Numbered from the stretch's first letter, positions 1-9,655 are shown. The stretch: 64,000 nucleotides of DNA from Paralvinella palmiformis (GCA_025642065.1 JAODUP010000115.1:124001-188000), one strand, 5' to 3'. The notes: generated by a model from the sequence alone, not told the origin. Program-made: numbers and translations.

Positions 1-960
1 CCTGAACTAAGGCCATTTAGAGAAAGGCTCCATATAGGGTAGTATGCACGAGGAACACTTTCATAGTCATTTTCAGATTTACCAGACATTAATGTATATC
101 TGATAGAGACATATTGTCTACTGGGCGAGGTGTCTTGAGGGTAGTGTCTAAATATGTGGAGGGTAAACTGTCCCTAAGGAGGATTGTCTTATAACCATAT
201 AATTGTGTGTGTGCTATAAATTGTTTATTTTAGATTTATTTAGCTACAGTTAGGAGTTCAACAGTTACTGCCTTTATTTTGACAAACATCCCTAATATAC
301 TGCTGGAGTGGAAACAGAAATGGAACTAAAAACTACATCAGTTGTTTTCAGTGAGTGTTCCTAATTCTATTATGGACATTATACAGAAGAATGTGCACAC
401 AGAAGGTGATGACATTACACAACCAAGCAGAATGTCAGCTTTCATGTTTTGATTCGTGTAAGGTTATACCAGAACATATAAATATTATTGACATCAGTGC
501 ACAACTTTCACCAGCTGTAACCATGGCAGAAATGTTCATATGAAAATGGGAGACTTGAATATTCACAAGCATCATTTATATAGCTTCCGATTAATATCAA
601 GGCCCTGAATTGTGCATATAGAACATCCGCATATTGTAACATCACTCGTGTTTAATAATATTACAGTTCCATTAAATAAGGAATTACATTTTTTTAAATA
701 TAGAAATAACCAAAGAATCATGTTAAACATTTATTTATGCCATAATAATATAATGTTATTTTCATATATCATGTACCTTAGTATTTCAGATGTTGTACCT
801 TACATTAAAATAGCCAACTCATATACTTGCTAGAACATTAAGTGTACTGTACAAGAATGATATCAAGCTCTATTCTGCCTATTTCTTAGCAGCGTACATT
901 CCAGACATTTTCTATTAAGAATAGCTACTTATTGAGGGTGTATTAAGAATCCTGCACTGT

Positions 961-1078
961 GACAAAGAAAACTGTGACAAAGAACACCGTGACAAAAAAA
1001 TGTCTATCTCTATAACACTTATCAAAAATTGTCTACCTCTATAACACTTATACAAAATGTCTACCTTTCAAACACTTA
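961..1078. repeat. Two adjacent short tandem arrays
   Basis: A unit of about 14 bp (variants of ctgtgacaaagaa) occurs three times. It is followed by three copies of a unit of about 28 bp built on tgtctacctctataacac. The array lies just past the 3' end of the cGAS-like gene. The rest of 1-1160 is AT-rich and shows no convincing gene; its two short open frames have no recognisable motif. Confidence 0.7.
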
Positions 1079-1167
1079 AAATATTTATAACTGTATCAAT
1101 TATTTGATACTGATAACATCGATTTATATACAAAACGAAGAAATTAATATATGATTCATTATGGGAA

Positions 1168-2085
1168 TTAATCAGTTTTTTTCAACACGATATCTGGATT
1201 CGCTGCCAAACGGTTGAATCTATTGGCCAGCTGAATCTTTTGTTCTGTTGTCAGTCCACCAATAGCATTGTTGTGTTTATCAAAGTAGGCAGGTAAATTT
1301 CCTTTGCGTAGCGCGTTCTCCATGAACAACAAGATGGTCTTGAGGATGTCCTTCATGTTATTCTCGCGCCAGAATAACGCATCGTGGTGGTCGTCCTTCA
1401 GATACATCAGAGCTTGTTCAAAGGCATAAGAATTAATCACCTTTAAAGCGGGCTCTACATCTTTTAGTTTCTTTAGACGCCTTATCACCATCTTACCAAT
1501 GCCGTTGTTAAAATCGATGGTTCTCATCCTGTCCTTCTCTAGCAGAACGAAGGTCTTGTACCACAGGTTTGTATCACTAGAACTGGCTTCATGGGAAGGC
1601 TTTGCCACAAATATCTTGTCACCAACCTCCAAACCATAAACCATGTCCACCGAAAAGGATAGCCCATGTTTTCTGTAATTTACGACCACAGTTGGTCCGT
1701 ATGAATTAGTTATCTGCGCGAAACCAGAAGCACCAACATCACGCAGAGCTCGTTGAATCTCCGTCTTAAATGTGGTCAGTCTATCCCCTCTGTTCACTTT
1801 GGATACACCCGGTATGGTCAGGTAGAAATAACTGGGATATGGAGATAGCTCGGCGATTATTGTTTGATCTCTCTTTATAAATAAATTATCAAAGTCCGAG
1901 GCGTCAACATGTGTACCTTTGTAGCGACTTCCAGCATACTCTACACGGTCTATAATGTTTCGCGACTTTAGACTGTCTCTGATGCTTAAGATGAAGTTGT
2001 TGTAGATTTCTTTCTGCAAAGACATAAACACGAGAAATCCAAAATCAACATTGTATTTGCAATACATTCTTAAATCAACTACCAT
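1168..2085 (-). CDS. cGAS-like receptor / Mab-21 domain nucleotidyltransferase
   Basis: The open frame is 305 codons. Residue 52-53 is the GS of the nucleotidyltransferase P-loop-like motif (GSRYKG). The metal-binding acids are D64 and D66 (DFDNLF), and the third acid is D147 (SFSVDMV). These are the positions used by cGAS and animal cGLRs for nucleotidyl transfer, so the active site looks intact. The C-terminal half is helical and resembles the Mab-21 tail: W175, a KMVIRRLKKLKD helix, and a final KIQLANRFNRLAA helix. Only one Cys occurs, near the N-terminus, so the vertebrate cGAS zinc-thumb is absent, as in many invertebrate cGLRs. The first 20 residues are doubtful: a Met codon at 2025-2023 gives 285 residues, and a splice acceptor lies just after it. 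The family's role is sensing foreign nucleic acid and making a cyclic dinucleotide for STING; for this gene that is inference. A developmental Mab-21-like role is the alternative. Confidence 0.85.
   Translation of the reverse strand: MVVDLRMYCKYNVDFGFLVFMSLQKEIYNNFILSIRDSLKSRNIIDRVEYAGSRYKGTHVDASDFDNLFIKRDQTIIAELSPYPSYFYLTIPGVSKVNRGDRLTTFKTEIQRALRDVGASGFAQITNSYGPTVVVNYRKHGLSFSVDMVYGLEVGDKIFVAKPSHEASSSDTNLWYKTFVLLEKDRMRTIDFNNGIGKMVIRRLKKLKDVEPALKVINSYAFEQALMYLKDDHHDALFWRENNMKDILKTILLFMENALRKGNLPAYFDKHNNAIGGLTTEQKIQLANRFNRLAANPDIVLKKTD
2014..2032 (-). promoter_or_regulatory. Candidate 3' splice acceptor or start region of the cGAS-like gene
   Basis: Read on the minus strand, the bases run ctcgtgtttatgtctttgcag and then AAAGAAATC, a pyrimidine-rich tract ending in CAG. 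A spliced exon would begin in phase 0 at 2013. The ATG inside this tract (2025-2023) is the alternative start. No clear upstream coding exon was found between 2085 and 2220. Confidence 0.4.
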
Positions 2086-2262
2086 TTGTGGCGACGAAAT
2101 GCTATCAAGCTGTTCTGGAGATGTCAGCCCATCCCATAAAAAATTCCCACCAACAGTCAGTCATAAAGAGTAGTTCTTCTCTCTGCAAGTCACGATCAGG
2201 CAGATATGCAAATATATTGTTAAAGTGCTAACTCGTTTAATATTTGTTAAACAGTTTTCTGC

Positions 2263-2263
<1 letters not shown>

Positions 2264-2317
<54 letters not shown>

Positions 2318-2324
2318 GGGGGGG
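2264..2324. repeat. (TA)n(GA)n(G)n microsatellite
   Basis: About 37 bp of TA dinucleotides pass directly into GA dinucleotides and then eight G. Confidence 0.95.
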
Positions 2325-2358
2325 TACAGCGAGCGATAGGAGCAAGCTAATAACGAAT

Positions 2359-2825
2359 GATTCATTTATAAAGGCTCGAACAAAAAGCAAACTAATACAT
2401 CACAATCTAAAAATAGATTAATAAAATGTCTTACTGTATTTTAACCGCTACTTAATATTTATAATCATAATAGCTTCAGAAAGATGCAGTGTCAAGAAAG
2501 AGTTTTCCTCTTAAATTTTGCATTTACCTTTATCTAAATATCACGTTTATTAAATATTAGGTTTTATTATTGTGTCTTGAGTCTAGGCAGAATGTCCTCA
2601 AATATAACATTTTGAGCCACTTAACGTTTTCGTCATCGTTTTTCTATCACATAATCTTCACCAAAATTTCATTATATATCATAAATATTAAATCCCAAGA
2701 AAAAGTATCAAAATATAACTTCTATACAGATAATGATATGTTGTCCTGTGTACCTAATTTCGCACGTATAGATCTTGATTAATAGTGAATTAGTTGCATT
2801 AAGACATATTTGCATCGAAACATCT
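2359..2825. repeat. Unoccupied copy of the repeat that the Gypsy element entered
   Basis: This 467-bp sequence starts gattcatttataaaggctcg and ends gaaacatc. The same sequence occurs split in two, at 4018-4054 and 8689-9141, around the Gypsy element. Here it is continuous through gcaaactaatacatcac, giving a natural empty site. The copies differ by scattered substitutions and one indel of about 20 bp (present near 8795-8815). Confidence 0.85.
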
Positions 2826-3342
2826 ATTTTCATAACATTTCCGAATTTCTCATGGAAATATTCAGCAGTTCCTTTTCATGAAACTTGTTTTCATCTGTAT
2901 TAAACTAATTTCCCTTTATATATATATATAATGAAATGTATATTGTGGATTGGGCTGAAACAAATCAAAGACTGGCACATCGAAGAACTAGCATTATAAA
3001 TGAAAATAAAAACATGACTTCTCACCAAATACCAGCTACGAACAGAGGGTCCGGAAGAAACTATAGATTATTCTGGATCTATCTGTGATATTTGATACAG
3101 TTGGCCATATTATGATATATCCTGGTTGGAAGACATGTTTCGTGTGTCACCGTAAAGTGATCGAACAATTTCATTCACATATAGATTTACGATCTAGAAG
3201 TATTTTGACTAGTATTCTGTGTTTGTTATCTGGTATTTACCAAGATTCAATTCTTGGACATTTTCACATGCACTCTTAGGCTAACTATATAGTAACATTT
3301 CAGAGAAACACAATGACTTTCAATTACATACTTTACTGCATC

Positions 3343-3592
3343 ATGACGATGAATCAAATATTTATATTTCCTTAAAGAATATGGAACATTGCAATGCTAA
3401 TATTCAGGCTCTCTCACTCTATATATATATATATAAAGAGAGAGAGAAAGAGATGAGATTAGAGTATTTCTGTCGATCTGACGATGAATCAAATATTTAT
3501 ATTTCTTAAAGAATATGGAACATTGCAATGCTAATATTCAGGCTCTCTCTCTCTATATATATATATAAAGAGAGAGAGAAAGAGATGGGGTA
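3343..3592. repeat. Tandem duplication containing a (CT)(TA)(GA) hairpin
   Basis: Two copies of about 115-125 bp start at tgacgatgaatcaaatattt (near 3344 and 3480). Each ends in a self-complementary run of CT dinucleotides, TA dinucleotides and then AGAGAGAG. Single-base indels separate the copies. The flanks 2826-3340 and 3600-4017 show no gene. Confidence 0.85.
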
Positions 3593-4017
3593 GAGATTCT
3601 TCGATCGACATGTATACAAACATATATCATTATAATCATTGTTACCAAATGATAAAAGCATTGTGATCAATTAGTGTATAACAGTAATTGTCTATTTTAT
3701 AACGCCGTTTCTGAAACAGTTCCAAATATACAGTAAATAACATTTCCCTAAAATTGTGTTACATAATTTGTCAACACTCACATCTGTCCGTCCACCTGAC
3801 GCCATATTTATCTATTATTTAGTAATCGACAATAAATATAATGATAACTTTACACTCTCTCAGGTTGGCGACGTATTTTACCAGTAGATATTCTTTATCT
3901 TGAGACTTTGGTCAAATTACGTCACGCGATCTAATGTAGCCAATCAGACTGCTACACTCAGGTAATGTTAACGTGGCAGAGAATTTCCAACTTTCGCTCC
4001 CCAAAACGTTTGGTGTC

Positions 4018-4054
4018 GATTCATTTATAAAGGCTCGAACAAAAAGCAAACTAA
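4018..4054. repeat. Left part of the occupied target repeat, with TSD
   Basis: This is identical to the start of the repeat at 2359. The last five bases, actaa (4050-4054), are the target site duplication and are repeated at 8689-8693. Confidence 0.85.
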
Positions 4055-4834
4055 TGTTTCAATATTTTCCATTCAGTAGAACAATTAATAAGTGATAACG
4101 CCAGTTGAGAACGCATGGCTTTATTAGGCCAGAGAGCTTAAATATAGAGAGGCGTTACTCTTGCCGCGCCATGTTGAATTTTGAACCAGTGGCGCCTCCA
4201 GCGACCGGAGGTATTTCTCAGATAAACAAAAGCTCTCTGGTTGTCCACATGTGATCGTGTACATGTGTGCGCATGGTTGAAATGAATTGCCAATAGGTTG
4301 ATATTGTTTAATAAAATTTAATTAGATTTTGTCTGAAACAAATATAGATCTAGATAGATCCTGCTTGGGCCTACTGAATGGGTCATGTCAAATAGGGGTG
4401 TGTCTACTTCAAATTGTTATGCTTAATTTTTAAATATCCTTTATTTTTAAAAAGCCAGATCATATCAAATTTTTACACTAGAATTCATTTCCTTTCGAGA
4501 ATGTCTTTATTTGTGCATACTTTTCTGTTACTGCAACCGAAAGCGGCGCAGAATGAACCAGTGCCATTAGGCGCCATGTTAACGAAGGGAACTGTCCGTG
4601 ACAATCTACCTCCGGTCGCTAGGGCCCTGGCGCTCCATGTTTTCAAAATGGCGTCCCATGTTAAAACGTGAAGTAACACGTCTTGTTATAAATAGTCTTT
4701 GATTAGGCTAACAATAGACAACAAATCAGTAGGTGGCACCACAATATGGTGATATCATTATATACAAAGGAGTAGTAGTAGCTGTGCCACAATAGAAGAC
4801 TATACTGATATAATTAAAACTAGTGGATATTACA
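4055..4834 (-). repeat. 3' LTR of the Gypsy element, enlarged
   Basis: Its first 60 bp and last 145 bp match the 194-bp LTR at 8495-8688. About 586 bp in the middle (roughly 4115-4698) have no counterpart there. That stretch is richer in CpG, contains an 11-bp inverted pair (4131-4141 and 4230-4240) and a 13-bp inverted pair (agcgaccggaggt near 4200 and its complement near 4608), and carries a THAP-like start. It was either inserted here or lost from the other LTR by recombination between attagg repeats. Confidence 0.8.
4485..4580 (-). pseudogene. THAP-type zinc finger fragment inside the LTR
   Basis: On the minus strand a frame starts with ATG at 4580 and reads MAPNGTGSFCAAFGCSNRK, then stops about 12 residues later. 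The spacing FCAAFGCSNR is the N-terminal signature of THAP (C2CH) domains. The conserved HxFP segment and the second half of the finger are missing. THAP domains occur in host transcription factors and in P-element transposases. This could be a first exon carried with its promoter, or part of a P-like element. Confidence 0.5.
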
Positions 4835-4839
4835 ACATA

Positions 4840-4856
4840 CTTCTTTTTCCATTGTT
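4840..4856 (-). promoter_or_regulatory. Polypurine tract of the Gypsy element
   Basis: On the coding (minus) strand, ggaaaaagaag lies five bases before the 3' LTR start TGTAATATCC. This is the expected place for the primer of plus-strand DNA synthesis. Confidence 0.55.
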
Positions 4857-4939
4857 TTTGAAGTTACCAAACAATGTATGATATATGTAAATCAAAATGA
4901 TTAAATTAGTGGTGATATGAATAAACACTTGAATATTGT

Positions 4940-5269
4940 TCATAGGCTTAATTTTGCTGGTGCTATTTCCTTGGTTGATCTTTGTGATACACGAGTCGGT
5001 TTCGGCATTGGAGTAGTGGTGTTCTGCTGGGTAGGCGTTGGCATTGGAGCAGGTGTGTTGTTCTGCTGGGTAGACGTTGGTGTGTCATTATAGACATCTT
5101 CGCTTACTGGTGTAGCTGTAGAGTAATCACTCATTGCTAGTTGGTCAGCTATATAACGCTTTACTTTGGCATTGGTGGTTGATGAATAGGCATCATTTAG
5201 AGGGTCTGATTCATTGGTCTTGCGCAAGTGAGATCGGTTGCGGCGGTAAGTTCCAGAATCTTTATCCAC
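4940..5269 (-). pseudogene. C-terminal tail of Gypsy integrase polyprotein
   Basis: The 109-residue frame is polar at first (NRSHLRKTNES). It then carries two imperfect repeats rich in P, T and Q (TQQNNTPAPMPTP and TQQNTTTPMPKP). It overlaps the end of the preceding frame by a few bases in another phase and fits the low-complexity tail often found after the Gypsy integrase. No catalytic motif is present. Confidence 0.5.
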
Positions 5270-6066
5270 TTGATATGATCTTTTTATCTAGACGTTTGGT
5301 TATAACACCCTTTTTCCATGTAACATTTGGAGAATATGGCTTCATCCTTACTACATTGCCTTCTTCTAGAACAACTAAGTCTTTGGCATTTCGGTTATAA
5401 TATGCTGCTTGTTGGTATTTATCATATTGTAACTTTGACTTTGTGCGTAAAGCGGGCTCCAGCAAACGATCAGTCATTGGTAGTAATGTACGTGTACGTC
5501 TATTCATTAGACGTTGGGCTGGGCTAGGTAGGTCGCTTGTTCAAAGTCATACTTCTATGCGAATTTACGGAACTCCTCTGCTGTGAACTGAGGCCCATTG
5601 TCCGTCATAACCGTAGTTGGTATGCCGTATCTTGAAGTGTGCTTTAATTGTTTTTAATCACGGCATTCGAGGTTGTACGATTACGTTTATCAATTTCCCA
5701 GAAGTTGGAGAAATAGTCCACTATTATTACATAGTCAAGTGATTTGTGAGTGAGTAGGTCAATCCCTACTTTCTGCCAAGGTCGGTCGGGTACATCGTGA
5801 GACATCAGGGTTTCCTTAGCTGGTGCTATTTCGAACATTCGGCATGTTTCACACATACTGATGTATTGTTTCAGTTCTGATGACATTCCTGGCCAGAAGA
5901 GACAATCTCTGGCTCTTTTTAAACAACCTTCAATCCCAATATGCGATGAATGAACTGCTTTCTTCATGTCAGCTCGAAGACCAATGGATATGATGATCTG
6001 TTCACCTTTGAAAACAAGACCATTCTGTGTGGTTAATTCATCACGCATACCATAGTATGGTATCAA
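5262..6066 (-). pseudogene. Gypsy integrase, interrupted
   Basis: From the N-terminal side (6066 down): an H2C2 zinc domain (SHIGIEGC...CLFWPGM...MCETC) and the start of the RNase H-fold core with the first catalytic Asp in KVGIDLLTH. After a stop near 5642 a second frame gives MTDNGPQFTAEEFRKFA with the second Asp, followed by another stop. The sequence then jumps to SPAQRLMNRRTRTLLP near 5510, which normally lies well downstream, so the segment with the catalytic Glu is deleted. A C-terminal frame (5262-5507) with NVVRMKPYSPNVTWKKG resembles the integrase C-terminal barrel. The enzyme cannot be functional. Confidence 0.85.
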
Positions 6067-6157
6067 ATTAGGTGGTATATCGGATTTCTGGTCTCAAGCT
6101 GTATCTGTTTCAAACGTTCGTGGCGGATTAGAAGATGTTGAACAGCATTTATATGTT

Positions 6158-7248
6158 CTAAGTCAGACTTTCAGTACTAGGGTAGTTCACATATGCACGT
6201 GATAGCATGTCAGCAATGAATGTGTTGGTTCCCTTGGTATATATGATTTCTGTGTCATATTTCATAAATCGCATCATCATGCCTTGTAGTCTGCACGGGG
6301 CTTTGGAGAGTGGCTTACACATCAATGATTCTAGTGGTGTATGGTCACTCTGTACTACTATGTGCTTTCCAAATGTGTACTGGTGAAAACGCTCCATGCT
6401 GGACTCCAGACAATAGCAAGCATTTCCTTTTCTATCTGAGCATACTTTGTTTCAGTATCTCGTAGTGCTCAGCTGGCATACACAACAGGTCGACCATCTT
6501 GGAGTAGTACTGCACCCATTCCTTTTTCACTTGAATCGCACTGAACAGTCATAGGTTTGTTGACATCAAAGTACGTTAGAACTGGTGCTTGGGTTACCAG
6601 CTTCTGCACAACAGAGAATGCCTTTGCTTGTTCGCGCCCCCAAAACCATGATTGCTCCTTCCTGGTTAGTTTCATCAGAGGTTGCATAACTGATGATAAC
6701 TGTGGTAAGAAACGTGCCAGATAATTTACAGTTCCATTGAGCCTTTTTACTTCCTGGTCTGTGGTAGGTTGTTGCATCTTCAGGAAGGCATCAAACTTTC
6801 CTGGATCCGGTTTTAGACCTTCACTGGTTATCAAATGTCCGAAGAACGGTACTTCTGTACAACAGAATATTGATTTAGCCTTGTTGAGTTTAATTCCTAG
6901 TTTGGTGCATCTCTGTAACAATGGTGTTAACTTCTTCTGAGGATCTTCCATAGCATCTTTTGTCGTATCACCTACACCGTAGACAAGGATATCATCTGCT
7001 ACACAAACTATTCCATCAATGTCATCCAAAGCTTGTTTTAGCCTTTTCTGGAACTCCTCACTGCTCACACTGGTTCCAAATGGTAATCTTAGCCATCTAA
7101 ATCTGCCTTTGTGAGTTGCAAATGTAGTGAGTTTACTCGACTCTTCATCTAGTTTGCAGTGCCATGAATTCAACAGAATATTCTTTCTGATTCTGAAGAT
7201 TCTTGATGTTAATCCTACACTTGCCAATAGGATGTGTCGTTGCACCAT
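6158..7248 (-). pseudogene. Gypsy reverse transcriptase and RNase H, truncated
   Basis: The frame 6469-7248 enters RT in the middle, at WHCKLDEESSKLTTF, and continues through RWLRLPFG and the catalytic VCVADDILVYG. It then goes through thumb and connection to the RNase H start (VQCDSSEKGMGAVLLQDG), where it stops at VVYAS. A second frame (6158-6397) has the rest of RNase H (FHQYTFGKHIVVQSDHTPLE and IIYTKGTNTFIADMLSRA). The RT fingers region and the protease-RT linker are absent: the protease frame runs straight into the RT middle around 7165-7175. VADD in place of YxDD occurs in several Gypsy lineages. Confidence 0.9.
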
Positions 7249-7396
7249 TCCACATTTTTAGTGTGGTATTGGCATTCGATAGTTGGATATTCTTCACGAA
7301 TCTTCTCGGTATCACATTTATAGTGGCACCAGGGTCTATCTGAAACTTCACTGCCTGTTTGTTTACTTTAATCAACGCATACAGTGGTTTGCTCAA
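7145..7396 (-). pseudogene. Gypsy aspartic protease
   Basis: The frame has VKFQIDPGATINVIPRRF, which matches the retropepsin active site (usually D-T/S-G-A), then LKMWNGATTHPIGKCRI. The Pro in DPGA is unusual but occurs in some Gypsy families. The frame ends where the deletion fuses it, out of phase, to RT. Confidence 0.75.
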
Positions 7397-7507
7397 CTCG
7401 TCACTGACAGTATAGATGTGATGACGTACAGTATTAATGTAGTCGACACTGCTAGAATCACTGCTGGAGTCATTCTCATCTTTCTGAACTGCATGGACCT
7501 TCTTCGG

Positions 7508-8213
7508 TTAATTGTCGCTATTCTTGCATACAATAGCAAAATGGTTTTGATGGTGACATTTCTTGCAGTTAGCTCCCCATGCAGGACATTCAGATTTCTT
7601 AAAAACATGTTCCTGTCCACAGAATTTACATCTGCTCATAGTTCCTTTTGCACTGTACTTTTGATGCTTGCCTCTGTCATTCACTGGCCTCTTGGGCTTA
7701 TATTTTGAGTGCACAGAGACTTTGTGTATATCCTCTTTCACAATTGAAGACAGCAGTTTCATATGCCCTTTGTTGCTTCGGCAAATATTAATACACTCCT
7801 TGAGGGTAAGTTTACCCACCTTCAATAAATCAGCTTGACTGTTCTCGTAGCCTTCATATCTGATTCCCATAATTATTCTGTCACTGATCAGACTGTCTCC
7901 ACAAGTGTCACAGAAGTTGCATGTTTTTGCTAGAGTTCTCAGGCAAGTGACATAACATAACTATCAACATTTTCATCTATTGCTTGTTGTTTTTTTTGTT
8001 GAAATTGAATCGTTCCATTGTTTCATTAATCTCGCCTGTAAAGTATTCATCCAACTTTTCGTTCATAGTTTGTGGGTTTGTGTGAGATTCACCTGTCGTG
8101 AATTCGAATGCATTGTATATTCTAAGAATGTTCCTCCCGGCACAATGTAAATTGTAATAGTAAAGAGGTCTGTACATCTTCGGGATGTTTATCAAGCTGG
8201 GTAATTTTGGCAT
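7508..8213 (-). pseudogene. Gypsy gag with two zinc knuckles, frame-broken
   Basis: A capsid-like frame (7977-8213; RNILRIYNAFEF, EKLDEYFTGE) is followed, after stops near 7870-7976, by a second frame (7508-7870). That frame carries CKFCGQEH...C and CKKCHHQNHFAIVC. The second is a standard C-x2-C-x4-H-x4-C nucleic-acid-binding knuckle; the first is stretched. The order and distance to the protease fit Gag. Confidence 0.75.
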
Positions 8214-8479
8214 AATTCTTCCATTCCTCCTTCCACAACTTTCAGTCCTCTTCTTTCAAATCCATCATAGTTAGTGTTTGTGGAGGGTTCACTCTCAGGT
8301 GAGACAAACGTGGTGGACCTGCTTGGTTATTAGCGCAAGCAGCAACATGGTCGCTGTCATCAGCCATTTTCTTCAATTCACTTATTATCCAGTTCCAACA
8401 TCAAATTTGTATATTTATGTGCTTGAACGGTCATTGACGTTTAGTTACATTCATAGTTCGTGAGTTTAGCTTCTTTTTC

Positions 8480-8494
8480 AAACGGCTGCCACCA
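8480..8494 (-). promoter_or_regulatory. Primer binding site of the Gypsy element
   Basis: Directly next to the 5' LTR the coding strand reads TGGTGGCAGCCGTTTG. It begins with TGG, the complement of a tRNA CCA end. The tRNA species was not determined. Confidence 0.5.
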
Positions 8495-8688
8495 TGTTTC
8501 AATACGTTCTATTCAGTAGAACAATTAATAAGTGATAACGCCAGCTGAGAGCACATATTAGGCTAACAATAGACAACAATCGGTAGGTGGCACCACAATA
8601 GGGTGATATCATTATATACAAAGGAGTAGTAGTAGCTGTACCACAATATAAGACTATACTGATATAATTACAACTAGTGGATATTACA
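8495..8688 (-). repeat. 5' LTR of the Gypsy element
   Basis: This 194-bp LTR runs from TGTTTCAATACG to GGATATTACA. It matches both outer parts of the LTR at 4055-4834 with a few substitutions. Confidence 0.85.
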
Positions 8689-9141
8689 ACTAATACATCA
8701 CAATCTAAAAATAGATTAATAAAATATCTTACTGTACTTTTAACGGCTACTTAATATCTATAATCATAGTATCTTCAGAAAGATACAGTGACAAAAAATT
8801 ACTTTACTATCTTGGAAGAGTTTTCCTCTTACATTTCGCATTTACCTTTACCTAAATATCACGGTTATTAAATTTTAGGTTTTATTATTGTGTTGAGTCT
8901 AGGCAGAATGTCCTCAAATATAACATTTTGAGCCACTTAACGTTTTCGTCATCGTTTATCTATCACATAATCTTCACCAAAATTTCATTATATATCATAA
9001 ATATTAAATCCCCAGAAAAAGTATCAAAATATAACTTCTCTACAGATAATGCTATTTTGTCCTTATGTACCCAATTTCGCACGTATTGATCTTGATTAAT
9101 AGTGAATTAGTTCGCATTAAGACATATTCGTATCGAAACAT
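8689..9141. repeat. Right part of the occupied target repeat
   Basis: It starts with the second actaa duplicate and then follows the repeat at 2392-2825 closely to gaaacatc. Its right edge touches the BEL/Pao fragment. Confidence 0.85.
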
Positions 9142-9149
9142 CCGGGATC

Positions 9150-9490
9150 CGCCCGGGATATTTGTCAACGATAACCTTTACAGCAGACGACGATGGAAAC
9201 AAGTACAATACTTAGCAGATGTCTTTTGGCGTCGGTGGATGAAAGAGTTCCTGCCAATGTTGCACCAGAGACAGAAATAGATTTTGCCAAAAAGGAATTT
9301 GACTAATGGTGATGTAGTTCTTATAGTTAATGAAAGCTCTCCAAGATGCCTGTGACCTTTTGGACGTGTGGTCGAGACTTACTCGGGAAAGGATGGTTTG
9401 GTTCGTACAGTCCAAGTGAAGACCGCAAGATCTCTCCTTGTCCGTCCAGTCGACAAGCTGTGCTTACTAGAGTCGGTCGATGGATGAACA
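9150..9490 (+). pseudogene. BEL/Pao integrase C-terminal (DUF5641-like) fragment
   Basis: In one frame the sequence reads [20 protein letters not shown]...[11 protein letters not shown]. After small frameshifts come NGDVVLI...[16 protein letters not shown] and [20 protein letters not shown]. This order is typical of the tail of BEL/Pao polyproteins. Only about 110 residues remain; RT and the integrase core are absent. It abuts the target repeat on the left and a minisatellite on the right. Confidence 0.8.
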
Positions 9491-9516
9491 TTTCAGTGTA
9501 TTTAAGTATTCTCTGA

Positions 9517-9649
9517 TTGTGCACATGAGCACAGTATAGTGCTCGTGTATTCCAGTATGCTTTGTAGTTTGTGCACATGAGCACAGTATGGTGCTCTTGT
9601 ATTCCAGTATGGTTTGTTAGTTTGTACACTTGAACAGTATAGTGTTCAA

Positions 9650-9655
<6 letters not shown>
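9517..9655. repeat. 52-bp minisatellite with a hairpin in each unit
   Basis: Two full units and one partial unit start at gtgcacatgagcacagtat. Each holds a small stem: gagcac/gtgctc in units 1 and 2, and cttgaaca/tgttcaag in unit 3. It may be LTR sequence of the neighbouring BEL/Pao fragment. Confidence 0.75.

Larger units (their letters stand above)
4055..8688 (-). mobile_element. Gypsy-type LTR retrotransposon, inactive
   Basis: On the plus strand the element begins TGTTTCAATA and ends GGATATTACA. It has TG...CA ends and a 5-bp actaa duplication on both sides. Its coding strand is minus, in the order gag, protease, RT, RNase H, integrase, which is the Gypsy (Metaviridae) order. The RT signature VADDILVYG and the H2C2 zinc domain of the integrase support this. 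The element is dead: the region between protease and the middle of RT is missing, the integrase core lacks its C-terminal part including the catalytic Glu region, and several stops and frameshifts occur. The empty-site paralogue at 2359-2825 confirms both boundaries. Confidence 0.9.

Noticed and set aside
2140..2212. kB-like word GGGAATTTTTT and octamer ATGCAAAT upstream of the cGAS-like gene
   Set aside because: Short words expected by chance in AT-rich DNA; the kB match lacks the C-rich half.
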